Source: UBA6544 sp049601975 (GTDB lineage: Bacteria; Pseudomonadota; Alphaproteobacteria; UBA8366). From it: a stretch of 6,427 bases of DNA. Positions 1-6,417 of the stretch are shown in pieces; position 1 is the first letter of the stretch, and every line of letters begins with the position of its first letter. The translations under genes were made by a program, and so were the position numbers. Location of the stretch: assembly GCA_049601975.1 (NCBI GenBank), contig JBMYRC010000189.1, forward strand, positions 1 to 6,427, in the 5' to 3' direction. The notes beneath the pieces are model-generated. The model was not told the origin of the DNA. It searched no databases and worked only from the letters and a program-made list of their open reading frames with translations.

Positions 1-233
1 ATCCGGTAATAGCGCAGAAGGCGCCTTTTGGTGTCGATGTCGAAGAGGGTAAGAAATATTGGTGGTGTTCATGCGGTCTCAGCAAGGAACAACCCTTTTG
101 TGACGGCAGCCATAAAGGCACTGGATTGGAGCCGATGGAATATAGTGCTGAGAAATCAGCCACCGTTTATTTTTGCGGTTGCAAGAACACGAAGGGCTCG
201 CCGCTCTGCGACGGAACCCATTCCAAACTGTGA
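1..233 (+). CDS. CDGSH-type iron-sulfur protein, two motifs (5' end cut by window)
   Basis: This is the 3' part of a gene for a small iron-sulfur protein; the start codon lies left of the window. The frame is read from position 3 and gives 76 residues to the TGA at 231-233. Two complete CDGSH signatures (C-x-C-x2-S/T-x3-P-x-C-D-G-x-H) are visible: CSCGLSKEQPFCDGSH at about 66-113 and CGCKNTKGSPLCDGTH at about 174-221. In the family each motif holds one [2Fe-2S] cluster through three Cys and one His, so this protein should carry two, as in the dual-motif (CISD3/MiNT-like) type. The visible part begins PVIAQKAPFGVDVEEGKKYWW, close to the usual N-terminus of bacterial members of about 80 residues, so only a few residues should be missing. 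No signal peptide or membrane segment is seen, which suggests a soluble cytoplasmic protein for electron or cluster transfer; the partner is unknown. The stop overlaps the next gene's start. Confidence 0.93.
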   Translation, partial: PVIAQKAPFGVDVEEGKKYWWCSCGLSKEQPFCDGSHKGTGLEPMEYSAEKSATVYFCGCKNTKGSPLCDGTHSKL

Positions 234-790
234 GGCCAACCGGCATTTCAACGCGATTGCGGTCCTTGGCGGTTCTGGCGGGCTTGGCGATCATCTTAGC
301 GGGCTGCGCAGAGGATAGCCTCTTTGGTGGTGGCGGAGAATTGTCCGGACCGGCTTGTCCGCAGGTGGCGATCTTGGAAGCACCGGGCGAGCTGACGCGG
401 TTCTCCGGCGGCAAGATAGGTAAAATTACCGACGTACTCTTCCAAGCGAAAATGGAGGTGAGGCAGGCATATTGCGATATCGAGGATAAGTCTATTTTCG
501 TCACAGCGGACGCCATGCTCGGCGTGATCCGTGGGCCGGCCGAGACCACTGGAGAGGTTAAATTCTCTTTTTTTGTCGCGATATTAAACGGCAAAAAAGA
601 GGTTGTTTTGCGAGAAACTTTTCCGATTGTCGTGAAGTTCGAGGAGCCGAAACGGAAGATTTTATTCGAAGATACCGTTTCTGTCGAAATCGATCGGAAA
701 AAAAATATCGATCCTGCGACGTACACGGTTTATGCCGGATTCGAGATGACGCCCGAAGAGCTGGAATTCAATCGCCGACGCCTGCGTTAG
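230..790 (+). CDS. putative outer-membrane lipoprotein of unknown function
   Basis: The GTG at 230 gives a 186-residue protein. It starts with a textbook lipoprotein signal: a basic n-region (RPTGISTRLR), a hydrophobic stretch (residues 12-23) and the lipobox LAGC with the lipidated Cys at residue 26. Ala follows at +2, which favours sorting to the outer membrane. This start was chosen because it puts the lipobox at the expected distance and forms a GTGA overlap with the preceding stop; a TTG at 173 in the same frame would add 19 residues unlike a signal peptide. There is no clear Shine-Dalgarno, so translation is probably coupled to the CDGSH gene. A Gly-rich linker (33-36) follows the lipobox. 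The mature part has two more cysteines (43 and 82) that could form a disulfide, then mainly beta-type alternating sequence with Lys/Glu-rich stretches, ending in a basic NRRRLR tail. It resembles conserved unnamed alphaproteobacterial lipoproteins, but I recognise no domain. The 3' half is more A/T-rich than the gcv genes. Confidence 0.85.
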   Translation: MRPTGISTRLRSLAVLAGLAIILAGCAEDSLFGGGGELSGPACPQVAILEAPGELTRFSGGKIGKITDVLFQAKMEVRQAYCDIEDKSIFVTADAMLGVIRGPAETTGEVKFSFFVAILNGKKEVVLRETFPIVVKFEEPKRKILFEDTVSVEIDRKKNIDPATYTVYAGFEMTPEELEFNRRRLR

Positions 791-804
791 GGCTCCCTGC
801 TTAG

Positions 805-832
805 TTGACATTCGCTCCGGCTCTTGTAGCCT
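805..832 (+). promoter_or_regulatory. predicted sigma70-type promoter of the gcv operon
   Basis: A perfect -35 box TTGACA lies at 805-810, only 14 nt after the lipoprotein stop. With a 16-nt spacer, TAGCCT at 827-832 can serve as a -10 box; it keeps the first T, the A and the last T of TATAAT. Alphaproteobacterial promoters often pair a strong TTGAC element with a weak -10. Transcription would start near 839-842, giving a leader of about 270 nt that contains the whole riboswitch. The -35 is clear, the -10 is a guess. Confidence 0.55.
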
Positions 833-864
833 AACTCGTGTCGGCGGGATATCGTCGGCAATAT

Positions 865-1050
865 GCCCATCGACCCTTGTGGGAGAGACCCGCGTATTGC
901 GCGGGCGCCGAAGGAGCAACCGCCCCGGAATCTCTCAGGCAAATGGACCGTAGGGGGAGGGCACTCTGGAAAGTGGCCGTGGCGACAGCCTGCGGCTCAC
1001 CGAAGGTGTAAGCCGTCTCGGCGGTGACACTCTCAGGTTCCACGACAGAG
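865..1050 (+). ncRNA. tandem glycine riboswitch (two aptamers)
   Basis: Two consecutive copies of the glycine aptamer core precede gcvT. Aptamer I (about 874-955) has GGAGAG at 882-887, CCGAAGGAGCAA at 908-919 and CTCTCAGG at 932-939, followed by the conserved AAATGGAC. GAGAG 883-887 pairs with CTCTC 932-936, and the outer helix can form from 874-882 with 948-955 with one bulged U. A CCCGCG/CGCGGG hairpin lies at about 889-905. Aptamer II (about 964-1050) has the outer helix CTCTG 964-968 with CAGAG 1046-1050, the core CACCGAAGGTGTAA at 998-1011 and CTCTCAGG at 1030-1037, with internal hairpins at about 977-997 and 1012-1022. The linker is short, as in cooperative tandem switches. In this class glycine binding to both aptamers usually switches on downstream gcv genes, which fits the operon here. 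The pairings were drawn by hand and not folded by computer. Confidence 0.95.
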
Positions 1051-1054
1051 CGGG

Positions 1055-1104
1055 GAGGTATCGTCCCAAGGTAGGGGCGGACCTCAGCCGCGCGATGTTG
1101 GAGG
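1055..1104 (+). promoter_or_regulatory. candidate riboswitch expression platform (anti-SD switch) and gcvT ribosome binding site
   Basis: Between aptamer II and gcvT, ACCTC at 1081-1085 can pair with either of two partners: GAGGT at 1055-1059, just after the aptamer, or the gcvT Shine-Dalgarno GGAGGG at 1100-1105 (CCTC 1082-1085 with GAGG 1101-1104). The two pairings exclude each other, which suggests control of translation initiation: one fold hides the ribosome site, the other frees it. A small GCGG/CCGC hairpin (1077-1080 with 1088-1091) would put ACCTC in its loop. There is no U-run after any hairpin here, so a transcription-terminator mechanism looks less likely. The pairing is seen in the sequence; the switching is inference. 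Confidence 0.5.
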
Positions 1105-1110
1105 GACAGA

Positions 1111-2244
1111 ATGAACGAAGACTCCCAGACTAAAGGCGAGCTGACGGATGTTCAACGCACCCCGCTGCACGCCTTGCATCAGGAGTTGGGCGGGAAATTA
1201 GTGCCCTTTGCGGGTTTCGAAATGCCCGTCCAATACCCGTCGGGCATCCTCAAGGAACACCTGCACACGCGTGCCGCCGCTGGATTGTTCGATGTCTCGC
1301 ATATGGGGCAGGCGGAACTGCGGGGCGACGATGCCGCAGCACTGATCGAGACATTGGTGCCCGGGGATATCTGTGGACTCGCGTCTGGAACCACGCGCTA
1401 TACCCAGCTCACGAATGACCGAGGTGGCATCCTCGACGATTTGATGGTGACGAACGGAGGCGACCGTCTGTTGTTAGTCGTCAATGCTGCGTGCAAGGCC
1501 GAGGACTTTGCCCATATTCAGGCGGCTTTGCCGTCGGGGGTTGAGCTTGTCGAACTCCCCGACCGCGCCCTGATTGCGATACAGGGCCCCGCGGCTGCAT
1601 TGCTCATGGAGACGGTTGGCGAGGGAGAGCTCTCCAAGATGCCGTTTATGTCTTATACCGAATGCGTCGTCTCCGATGTCGACTGCCGGGTGTGGCGTTC
1701 CGGCTATACTGGCGAGGATGGCTATGAAATTTCTTGCACGTCGAGCGATGCCGAAGCGCTGGCCCGGCGGCTGTTGGCGCTGGACGGTGTCGCGCCCATT
1801 GGATTGGGCGCGCGGGATTCACTGCGCCTTGAGGCCGGACTTTGTCTCTATGGGCACGATATTGATCAGGCAACGACGCCGGTAGAGGCTGGTCTTCTAT
1901 GGTCGATTGGCAAACGGCGGCGTACCGAGGGCGGATTCCCAGGTGCTGCAATCGTCCAGCAACAAATCGCCGATGGCGTGACCCGACGCCGTATCGGAAT
2001 CAAGCCGGAAGGGCGGGCGCCCATGCGCGAACACACCAAACTGTTCGATAGTGAGGGCGCGCCGATCGGTGAGGTTACCAGTGGCGGGTTTGGTCCGAGC
2101 GTCGGCGGACCCGTTGCGATGGGATATGTGGAGACCCGACGCGCCAAAGCCGATACGCCGATTACGGCGGAGGTGCGGAGCAAGATGCATGACGCGACGG
2201 TGGTTCGCCTGCCGTTCGTCGAACAGCATTATTACCGAGGTTAA
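1111..2244 (+). CDS. gcvT: aminomethyltransferase, glycine cleavage system T-protein
   Basis: T-protein takes the aminomethyl group bound to the lipoyl arm of GcvH, releases ammonia and transfers the one-carbon unit to tetrahydrofolate, giving 5,10-methylene-THF; it acts in the cytoplasm. The 377-residue length fits the family (about 360-375). Recognisable blocks are RTPLHALHQELG (16-27), FDVSHMGQ (60-67), GGILDD with the conserved acidic pair at 109-110, ALIAIQGP (153-160), RSGYTGEDGYE (196-206) and GLGARDSLRLEAGLCLYGHD (231-250). These cover the folate-binding GcvT domain. The C-terminal barrel domain follows from about 285 (RRRIGIKPEGRAP) to VRLPFVEQHYYRG at the end. The ATG at 1111 has a good Shine-Dalgarno (GGAGGG, 1100-1105) and leaves a short acidic lead of about 15 residues before the conserved start. 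It is the first gene of the operon, directly under the glycine riboswitch, with gcvH 17 nt downstream. YgfZ-like and dimethylglycine dehydrogenase relatives are unlikely given the motifs and the gcvH-gcvP context. Confidence 0.97.
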   Translation: MNEDSQTKGELTDVQRTPLHALHQELGGKLVPFAGFEMPVQYPSGILKEHLHTRAAAGLFDVSHMGQAELRGDDAAALIETLVPGDICGLASGTTRYTQLTNDRGGILDDLMVTNGGDRLLLVVNAACKAEDFAHIQAALPSGVELVELPDRALIAIQGPAAALLMETVGEGELSKMPFMSYTECVVSDVDCRVWRSGYTGEDGYEISCTSSDAEALARRLLALDGVAPIGLGARDSLRLEAGLCLYGHDIDQATTPVEAGLLWSIGKRRRTEGGFPGAAIVQQQIADGVTRRRIGIKPEGRAPMREHTKLFDSEGAPIGEVTSGGFGPSVGGPVAMGYVETRRAKADTPITAEVRSKMHDATVVRLPFVEQHYYRG

Positions 2245-2261
2245 TCAGGGGAGAGGCAATC

Positions 2262-2630
2262 ATGGGCGAAGTTAAATACAGCGAAGATCACGAATGGATC
2301 AGCATCGAGGGTGATGTGGGTACGGTTGGCATTACTGGATTCGCACAGGAGCAGCTGGGCGACATCGTCTTTGTTGAATTGCCGGAGGCGGGCACCGCGC
2401 TTGGAAAAGGCGATCAGGCCGGTGTCGTCGAATCGGTAAAGGCGGCATCGGAGATTTACGCGCCGGTGGCCGGAGAAATCGTTGAAGCGAATGATATATT
2501 GGCGGACACGCCGGAGACAGTGAACGCGGCGGCGGAAAGCGGCGGTTGGTTCTTTAAAATTAGGCTTGCGGACATGACCGAATTAGACGGCCTCATGGAT
2601 GAAGCGGCCTACAAAGCCTTTATAGCCTAG
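2262..2630 (+). CDS. gcvH: glycine cleavage system H-protein (lipoyl carrier)
   Basis: GcvH is the mobile carrier of the complex: its lipoyl-lysine arm takes the aminomethyl group from GcvP, presents it to GcvT, and is reoxidised by dihydrolipoyl dehydrogenase. The 122-residue length is typical. The start KYSEDHEWI (5-13) and GITGFAQEQLGDIVFVELPE (23-42) are standard H-protein blocks. The lipoylation site is Lys60 in VVESVKAASEIYAP (55-68), followed by the second half of the barrel and the usual GGWFFKIR near residues 94-101. The segment ADTPETVNAAAESGGW departs a little from the common PELVN-x-P form, but nothing essential is missing. The start ATG at 2262 is preceded by a purine-rich Shine-Dalgarno (GGGGAGAGG, about 2248-2256). 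It lies 17 nt after gcvT and 41 nt before gcvP, so it belongs to the same transcript. Confidence 0.98.
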   Translation: MGEVKYSEDHEWISIEGDVGTVGITGFAQEQLGDIVFVELPEAGTALGKGDQAGVVESVKAASEIYAPVAGEIVEANDILADTPETVNAAAESGGWFFKIRLADMTELDGLMDEAAYKAFIA

Positions 2631-2671
2631 TTCGACCGCCTTTCAGCGAAAACTGCAGGAGCATTATCGCC

Positions 2672-5554
2672 ATGCCGAGTAGCGTTCAATCTCTTCACGA
2701 ATTGGAACAAACCGACGATTTCATCTCCCGTCACGTCGGGCCTCACGCGGCTGATACCACCGCTATGCTAGAGCATATTGGAATGGCGTCACTGGACGCG
2801 CTGATCGACGCGGCTGTGCCGGCAACGATTCGCGACATGTCGCCGATGGATTTGCCGCCAAGCCGGACCGAGGCCGACGTTTTGTCGGAACTCCGTGAGA
2901 TGGCACAATCCAATACTGCGGGTAAATCGCTGATCGGCATGGGCTATTACAACTGCATCACGCCACCGGTGGTCTTACGGAACGTGATGGAAAACCCTGG
3001 TTGGTACACCGCCTATACCCCCTATCAGCCGGAAATTTCACAAGGCAGACTCGAAGCTTTGTTGAACTTCCAGACCATGGTGGCTGACCTGACGAGGATG
3101 GAGATCGCCAATGCGTCGTTGCTCGATGAAGCGACGGCGGCGGCGGAGGCCATGACCATGTGCCGCCGGGTCGGCAAGGTGAAAAGCGATCGTTTCTTTG
3201 TCGCCGCTGATTGCCATCCCCAAACCATCGCCGTCCTGCGGACCCGCGCTGCGCCTCTTGGTATCGAGTTGGTGGTCGGCGACCCGTTTGCAGACTTGGA
3301 CACCTCCAATGTCTATGCCGCGTTGCTGCAGTATCCGTCGAGCGATGGCAAAGTTTACGACTACCAAAAACTATCGGATAACTTGCATGGGGCGGGCGCC
3401 ATGCTTGTCGTCGCCACCGACCTAATGGCGTTGACCTTATTGAAGCCGCCCGGCGAATGGGGGGCGGATATTGCGGTCGGCAGCGCACAGCGTTTCGGCG
3501 TGCCCCTTGGTTTCGGCGGGCCACACGCGGCATTTTTCGCGACATCGGATGCCCATAAGCGCGCGATGCCGGGCCGCCTCGTCGGCGTGTCGATCGACAC
3601 CGCTGGACGCCCGGCCTTGCGACTTGCCCTGCAGACGCGCGAGCAACATATCCGGCGAGAGAAAGCGACCAGCAACATTTGTACGGCGCAGGTCCTATTG
3701 GCGGTGATGGCAGGTTGTTATGCAGTCTATCACGGGCCTGAGCGCCTTCGCACGATTGCGGAACGCGTGCATCGGATGACGTGGATCCTGGCTTCGGGGT
3801 TGTCGCAAGCAGGGATCAAGATTAAGAACGAGTACTATTTCGATACTTTGACCCTTGGTGTGGACGCGGCGGGCCCGATCCACGAGCGCGCCCATGCCGC
3901 TGGATATAATCTGCGGCAGATTGATGAGAATCATGTGGGTGTGTCGCTCGACGAAAGCACGACGCGCGCCGATATTGCGGCGTTGTGGTCGATCTTCGAG
4001 ACAGGGAAAGACGTCTCCGACATTGCATCGCTCGACGGCGAACAGGCGAGTGGTCTGCCATCCGAGTTACGCCGCGCGTCAGGGTATTTGGAGCATCCGG
4101 TCTTTCATCAACATCATTCCGAGACGGAAATGCTGCGGTATCTGCGCCAACTACAGCAAAAGGATATCGCGCTCGACCGTTCGATGATCCCGCTCGGTTC
4201 CTGCACCATGAAGCTGAACTCGACGACGGAAATGATCCCGGTGACCTGGCCGGAATTCGCGAATGTCCATCCCTTTGTGCCCTTGGATCAAGCCGAAGGC
4301 TTTATCCGGCTGACAAAGGGGTTGGAGGATATGCTGTGCAAAATCACCGGCTTCGATGCGGTCTCCTTGCAGCCGAATGCGGGCTCGCAAGGGGAATATG
4401 CGGGGTTGCTGGCGATCCGGGGCTATCATGAAAGCCGGGGTGAGAAAGACCGGGACATCTGCCTGATACCGAGCTCCGCTCATGGTACCAATCCGGCAAG
4501 CGCCGTGATGGCCGGCATGCGGGTCGTGGTGGTCGGCTGCGATGAGAACGGCAATATTGATGTCGATGACTTAACCGCAAAGGCAGTGGAACATACCGTC
4601 TCGCTGGCTGCGTTGATGGTGACATATCCATCGACCCACGGCGTGTTTGAGGAAAGCATCGTTGATATCTGCGATATCGTGCACCGCCATGGCGGACAAG
4701 TGTACATGGATGGTGCGAATTTAAATGCCTTGGTGGGTGTCGCACGGCCGGGAGGTTTCGGTCCGGATGTGGCGCATCTCAATTTGCATAAGACCTTCTG
4801 CATACCCCATGGCGGCGGCGGCCCCGGCGTCGGGCCGATCGGCGTGCGCGCTCATTTGACAGCCTTTCTGCCGGGCCATTCGCACCTCGAGGGTGCCGCG
4901 GCCGACAGTAGTCCGGTTTCGGCAGCGCCGTGGGGCAGTGCCGGTATTTTGGCGATCTCCTGGGCCTATATCGCACTGATGGGAGCGAATGGGTTAAAGC
5001 GCGCGACCGAAATCGCGATCCTAAACGCTAATTACATGGCGCAGCGGCTCAAGCCGCATTTTCCCGTCCTCTACAAAGGGGCCAACGGACTCGTGGCCCA
5101 TGAATGTATTATCGATGTCAGGCCGCTTAAGGACGCAGCCGATGTCAGTGTCGAGGATATCGCCAAACGGCTGATGGATTATGGGTTCCATGCGCCGACG
5201 ATGTCATGGCCGGTGGCCGGAACTTTGATGATCGAGCCGACCGAAAGCGAATCGAAGGCAGAGCTCGACCGGTTCTGCGATGCGATGATCTCGATTCGCG
5301 AGGAAGTACAGCGGATCGAGTCCGGCGACTACGATCAGGAGAACAATCCCCTATCGAACGCTCCCCATACGGTCGATGACGTAATGGGCGATTGGGATCG
5401 TTCATACGACAGAGAGACGGCGGCCTATCCCGCCCAATCACTGCGCGACGATAAGTATTGGCCTCCGGTGAACCGGATCGATCAGGTGTACGGGGACCGC
5501 CACTTGGTCTGTTCCTGCCCGCCGCTTGATGCGTACTTGGATGCGGCGGAATAG
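2672..5554 (+). CDS. gcvP: glycine dehydrogenase (aminomethyl-transferring), single-chain P-protein
   Basis: P-protein is the PLP-dependent glycine decarboxylase of the glycine cleavage system: it releases CO2 from glycine and passes the aminomethyl group to lipoyl-GcvH. At 960 residues it is the fused single-chain form, not the split GcvPA/GcvPB pair. The N-terminal half has DDFISRHVGPH (15-25), MGYYNCITPPVVLRNVMENP (90-109) and YTPYQPEISQGRLEALLNFQ (115-134). The C-terminal catalytic half begins near MIPLGSCTMKLN (505-516). It holds SAHGTNPASA with the ring-stacking His604, YMDGANLNALVG with Asp680 for the pyridine nitrogen, and HKTFCIPHGGGGPG with the Schiff-base Lys707 followed by the glycine-rich loop. 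The C-terminus has the usual PTESESKAELDRFCDAM block. The start is ATG 2672 with AGGAG at 2657-2661 (10 nt spacing). It is last in the gcvTHP operon. No obvious hairpin terminator follows, and a convergent pseudogene ends 2 nt downstream. Confidence 0.98.
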   Translation: MPSSVQSLHELEQTDDFISRHVGPHAADTTAMLEHIGMASLDALIDAAVPATIRDMSPMDLPPSRTEADVLSELREMAQSNTAGKSLIGMGYYNCITPPVVLRNVMENPGWYTAYTPYQPEISQGRLEALLNFQTMVADLTRMEIANASLLDEATAAAEAMTMCRRVGKVKSDRFFVAADCHPQTIAVLRTRAAPLGIELVVGDPFADLDTSNVYAALLQYPSSDGKVYDYQKLSDNLHGAGAMLVVATDLMALTLLKPPGEWGADIAVGSAQRFGVPLGFGGPHAAFFATSDAHKRAMPGRLVGVSIDTAGRPALRLALQTREQHIRREKATSNICTAQVLLAVMAGCYAVYHGPERLRTIAERVHRMTWILASGLSQAGIKIKNEYYFDTLTLGVDAAGPIHERAHAAGYNLRQIDENHVGVSLDESTTRADIAALWSIFETGKDVSDIASLDGEQASGLPSELRRASGYLEHPVFHQHHSETEMLRYLRQLQQKDIALDRSMIPLGSCTMKLNSTTEMIPVTWPEFANVHPFVPLDQAEGFIRLTKGLEDMLCKITGFDAVSLQPNAGSQGEYAGLLAIRGYHESRGEKDRDICLIPSSAHGTNPASAVMAGMRVVVVGCDENGNIDVDDLTAKAVEHTVSLAALMVTYPSTHGVFEESIVDICDIVHRHGGQVYMDGANLNALVGVARPGGFGPDVAHLNLHKTFCIPHGGGGPGVGPIGVRAHLTAFLPGHSHLEGAAADSSPVSAAPWGSAGILAISWAYIALMGANGLKRATEIAILNANYMAQRLKPHFPVLYKGANGLVAHECIIDVRPLKDAADVSVEDIAKRLMDYGFHAPTMSWPVAGTLMIEPTESESKAELDRFCDAMISIREEVQRIESGDYDQENNPLSNAPHTVDDVMGDWDRSYDRETAAYPAQSLRDDKYWPPVNRIDQVYGDRHLVCSCPPLDAYLDAAE

Positions 5555-5556
5555 AC

Positions 5557-6310
5557 TTAGAAAATATTCTCTTCGTCGCCGACCAGGTTGGTCAATGCGG
5601 ACATATTGCTCCGCAAGGCCCGGCGATTAATGAGCTTCTCCTGTGCCATTCCGGGAAAATCAGTGAAGTTAATGATGTTCCAGCCGATCAACAGATCGAT
5701 TAAATCCTCGGTGATCCGCGCCATCTCCAATTCCGATGCATCGAGTTGTCGGAGGGCTGTACCGTCGATATTTCCGAACGCTTCGCTACCGTCATCGGTA
5801 ATGTCTGTCTCAGGTTGGGCGGGTGGCGGCGGTGCCTCGGCCTCCGACGCTTCCGCTATTTCCGAAGCCGCACGATCATTGGACCGTGCATGTGCCGAAT
5901 CGACGCCTTCAAGATCAAAACCGCCGCTAAATTAATCGTTTTCGAAGGATTCGTGTGGAATGTCGTCGGGGAGGGAGAATTCCGTGTCCACATCTTCGTT
6001 TGTCGCTTTTTGTTCCAAGGGGACGTTCGGCGCTGGGCCCGGTTCGAACACAGCGGCGCCATCTTACCCAACATTCACAAATTCCTGGGATTCGTCATAG
6101 AGCGCAACGTCATAGTCCGGTGGCGGTATATAGGGGGCGTCGATCTGTGGTTCCGCGTAATCGTACGATTCAACCACGGCGTCCACGAGCGGTACCCAGG
6201 AATTTTAAGAGCTCAGGGTTGTTCGCGCGGACACGCTCCTTCGCGTCACGGCTTGGCCGGTCGAAGACGGCGGAAATTTGTCCTGCTGCTGTGTGCTTCA
6301 CATAGGGCAC
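5557..6310 (-). pseudogene. broken gene for a small acidic protein of an unnamed alphaproteobacterial family
   Basis: Read leftwards, this stretch holds pieces of one coding region. The N-terminal piece starts at GTG 6310 (PYVKHTAAGQISAVFDRP, then NNPELLKFLG) and runs into a TGA at 6170-6172. The rest continues in the frame one base over, open from about 6204: VDAVVESYDYAEPQID and a Pro/Asp/Glu-rich linker, a TAA at 6064-6066, more acidic linker (DTEFSLPDDIPHESF), a second TAA at 5932-5934, then an acidic stretch and the C-terminal block TEDLIDLLIGWNIINFTDFP, QEKLINRRALRSN and the end GDEENIF. The order (short PYVK head, acidic variable linker, helical IDLLI...FTDFP tail) matches, from memory, a conserved Rhodospirillales family sometimes mislabelled as tryptophan-synthase-beta-like; its function is unknown. 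The frameshift lies between about 6204 and 6173. Intact, it would be about 250 residues. No clear Shine-Dalgarno or promoter precedes it. Sequencing or assembly errors could mimic the damage. No other gene is seen between 5555 and 6427. Confidence 0.72.
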
Positions 6311-6394
6311 GGCTCAATCGATTCAATCGCGGGTATCGTCAAATTGGATAGTAAGGGGGCACATCGCAGCTGACAACGCGGTAGAGGGTCCAAG

Positions 6395-6417
6395 AAAAAA
6401 GCCCCGCGATGCGGGGC
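6395..6417 (-). terminator. intrinsic terminator of a leftward gene beyond the right edge
   Basis: GCCCCGC (6401-6407) and GCGGGGC (6411-6417) form a 7-bp, nearly all-GC stem with a GAT/ATC triloop. Six A residues lie at 6395-6400 on the left, so on the minus strand the hairpin is followed by TTTTTTCTTGG, a classic rho-independent terminator. It is oriented to stop transcription coming from the right, from a gene outside the window, about 85 nt before the pseudogene's start. On the plus strand only CCTTGATC follows, so it would work poorly in that direction. No tRNA or rRNA sequence is visible next to it. Confidence 0.85.

Noticed and set aside
173..229. Upstream TTG start for the lipoprotein, giving 205 residues
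   Set aside because: The added residues are not signal-peptide-like and would place the lipobox Cys at about 45, too far in. The GTG at 230 gives a standard signal.
79..726. 215-codon minus-strand frame opposite the lipoprotein
   Set aside because: It overlaps both the CDGSH motifs and the lipobox-bearing lipoprotein. Its own translation is Ser/Pro-rich with no motif, so it is a shadow frame.
831..1043. 70-codon minus-strand frame
   Set aside because: It covers the promoter-proximal leader and the two riboswitch aptamers, which fully explain the conservation of this stretch.
5581..5593. GACCA/TGGTC hairpin as the gcv operon terminator
   Set aside because: It has only a 5-bp stem and no following T-run, and it lies inside the coding-like minus-strand C-terminal block.
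5588..5935. 115-codon plus-strand frame after gcvP
   Set aside because: It is antisense to the minus-strand frame whose C-terminal block looks like a real protein. Its translation is Ser/Ala-rich with no motif, and it lacks a good ribosome site.
5557..6310. Reading TAA as a sense codon to join the minus-strand segments
   Set aside because: gcvT ends with TAA at its family-typical C-terminus, and the minus-strand frame itself ends with TAA at 5557-5559. A frameshift is also present, so recoding would not repair the gene.
6314..6342. Minus-strand TTGACG (6342-6337) as promoter of the broken gene
   Set aside because: At a 17-nt spacing the -10 would be GATTGA, a poor match, and it would leave almost no room before the GTG start at 6310.
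5746..6351. 201-codon plus-strand frame, the longest in the right part
   Set aside because: The translation is rich in Arg, Phe and Cys without any recognisable domain. It lies opposite the acidic, family-like minus-strand segments, and mirrored acidic codons explain its openness.
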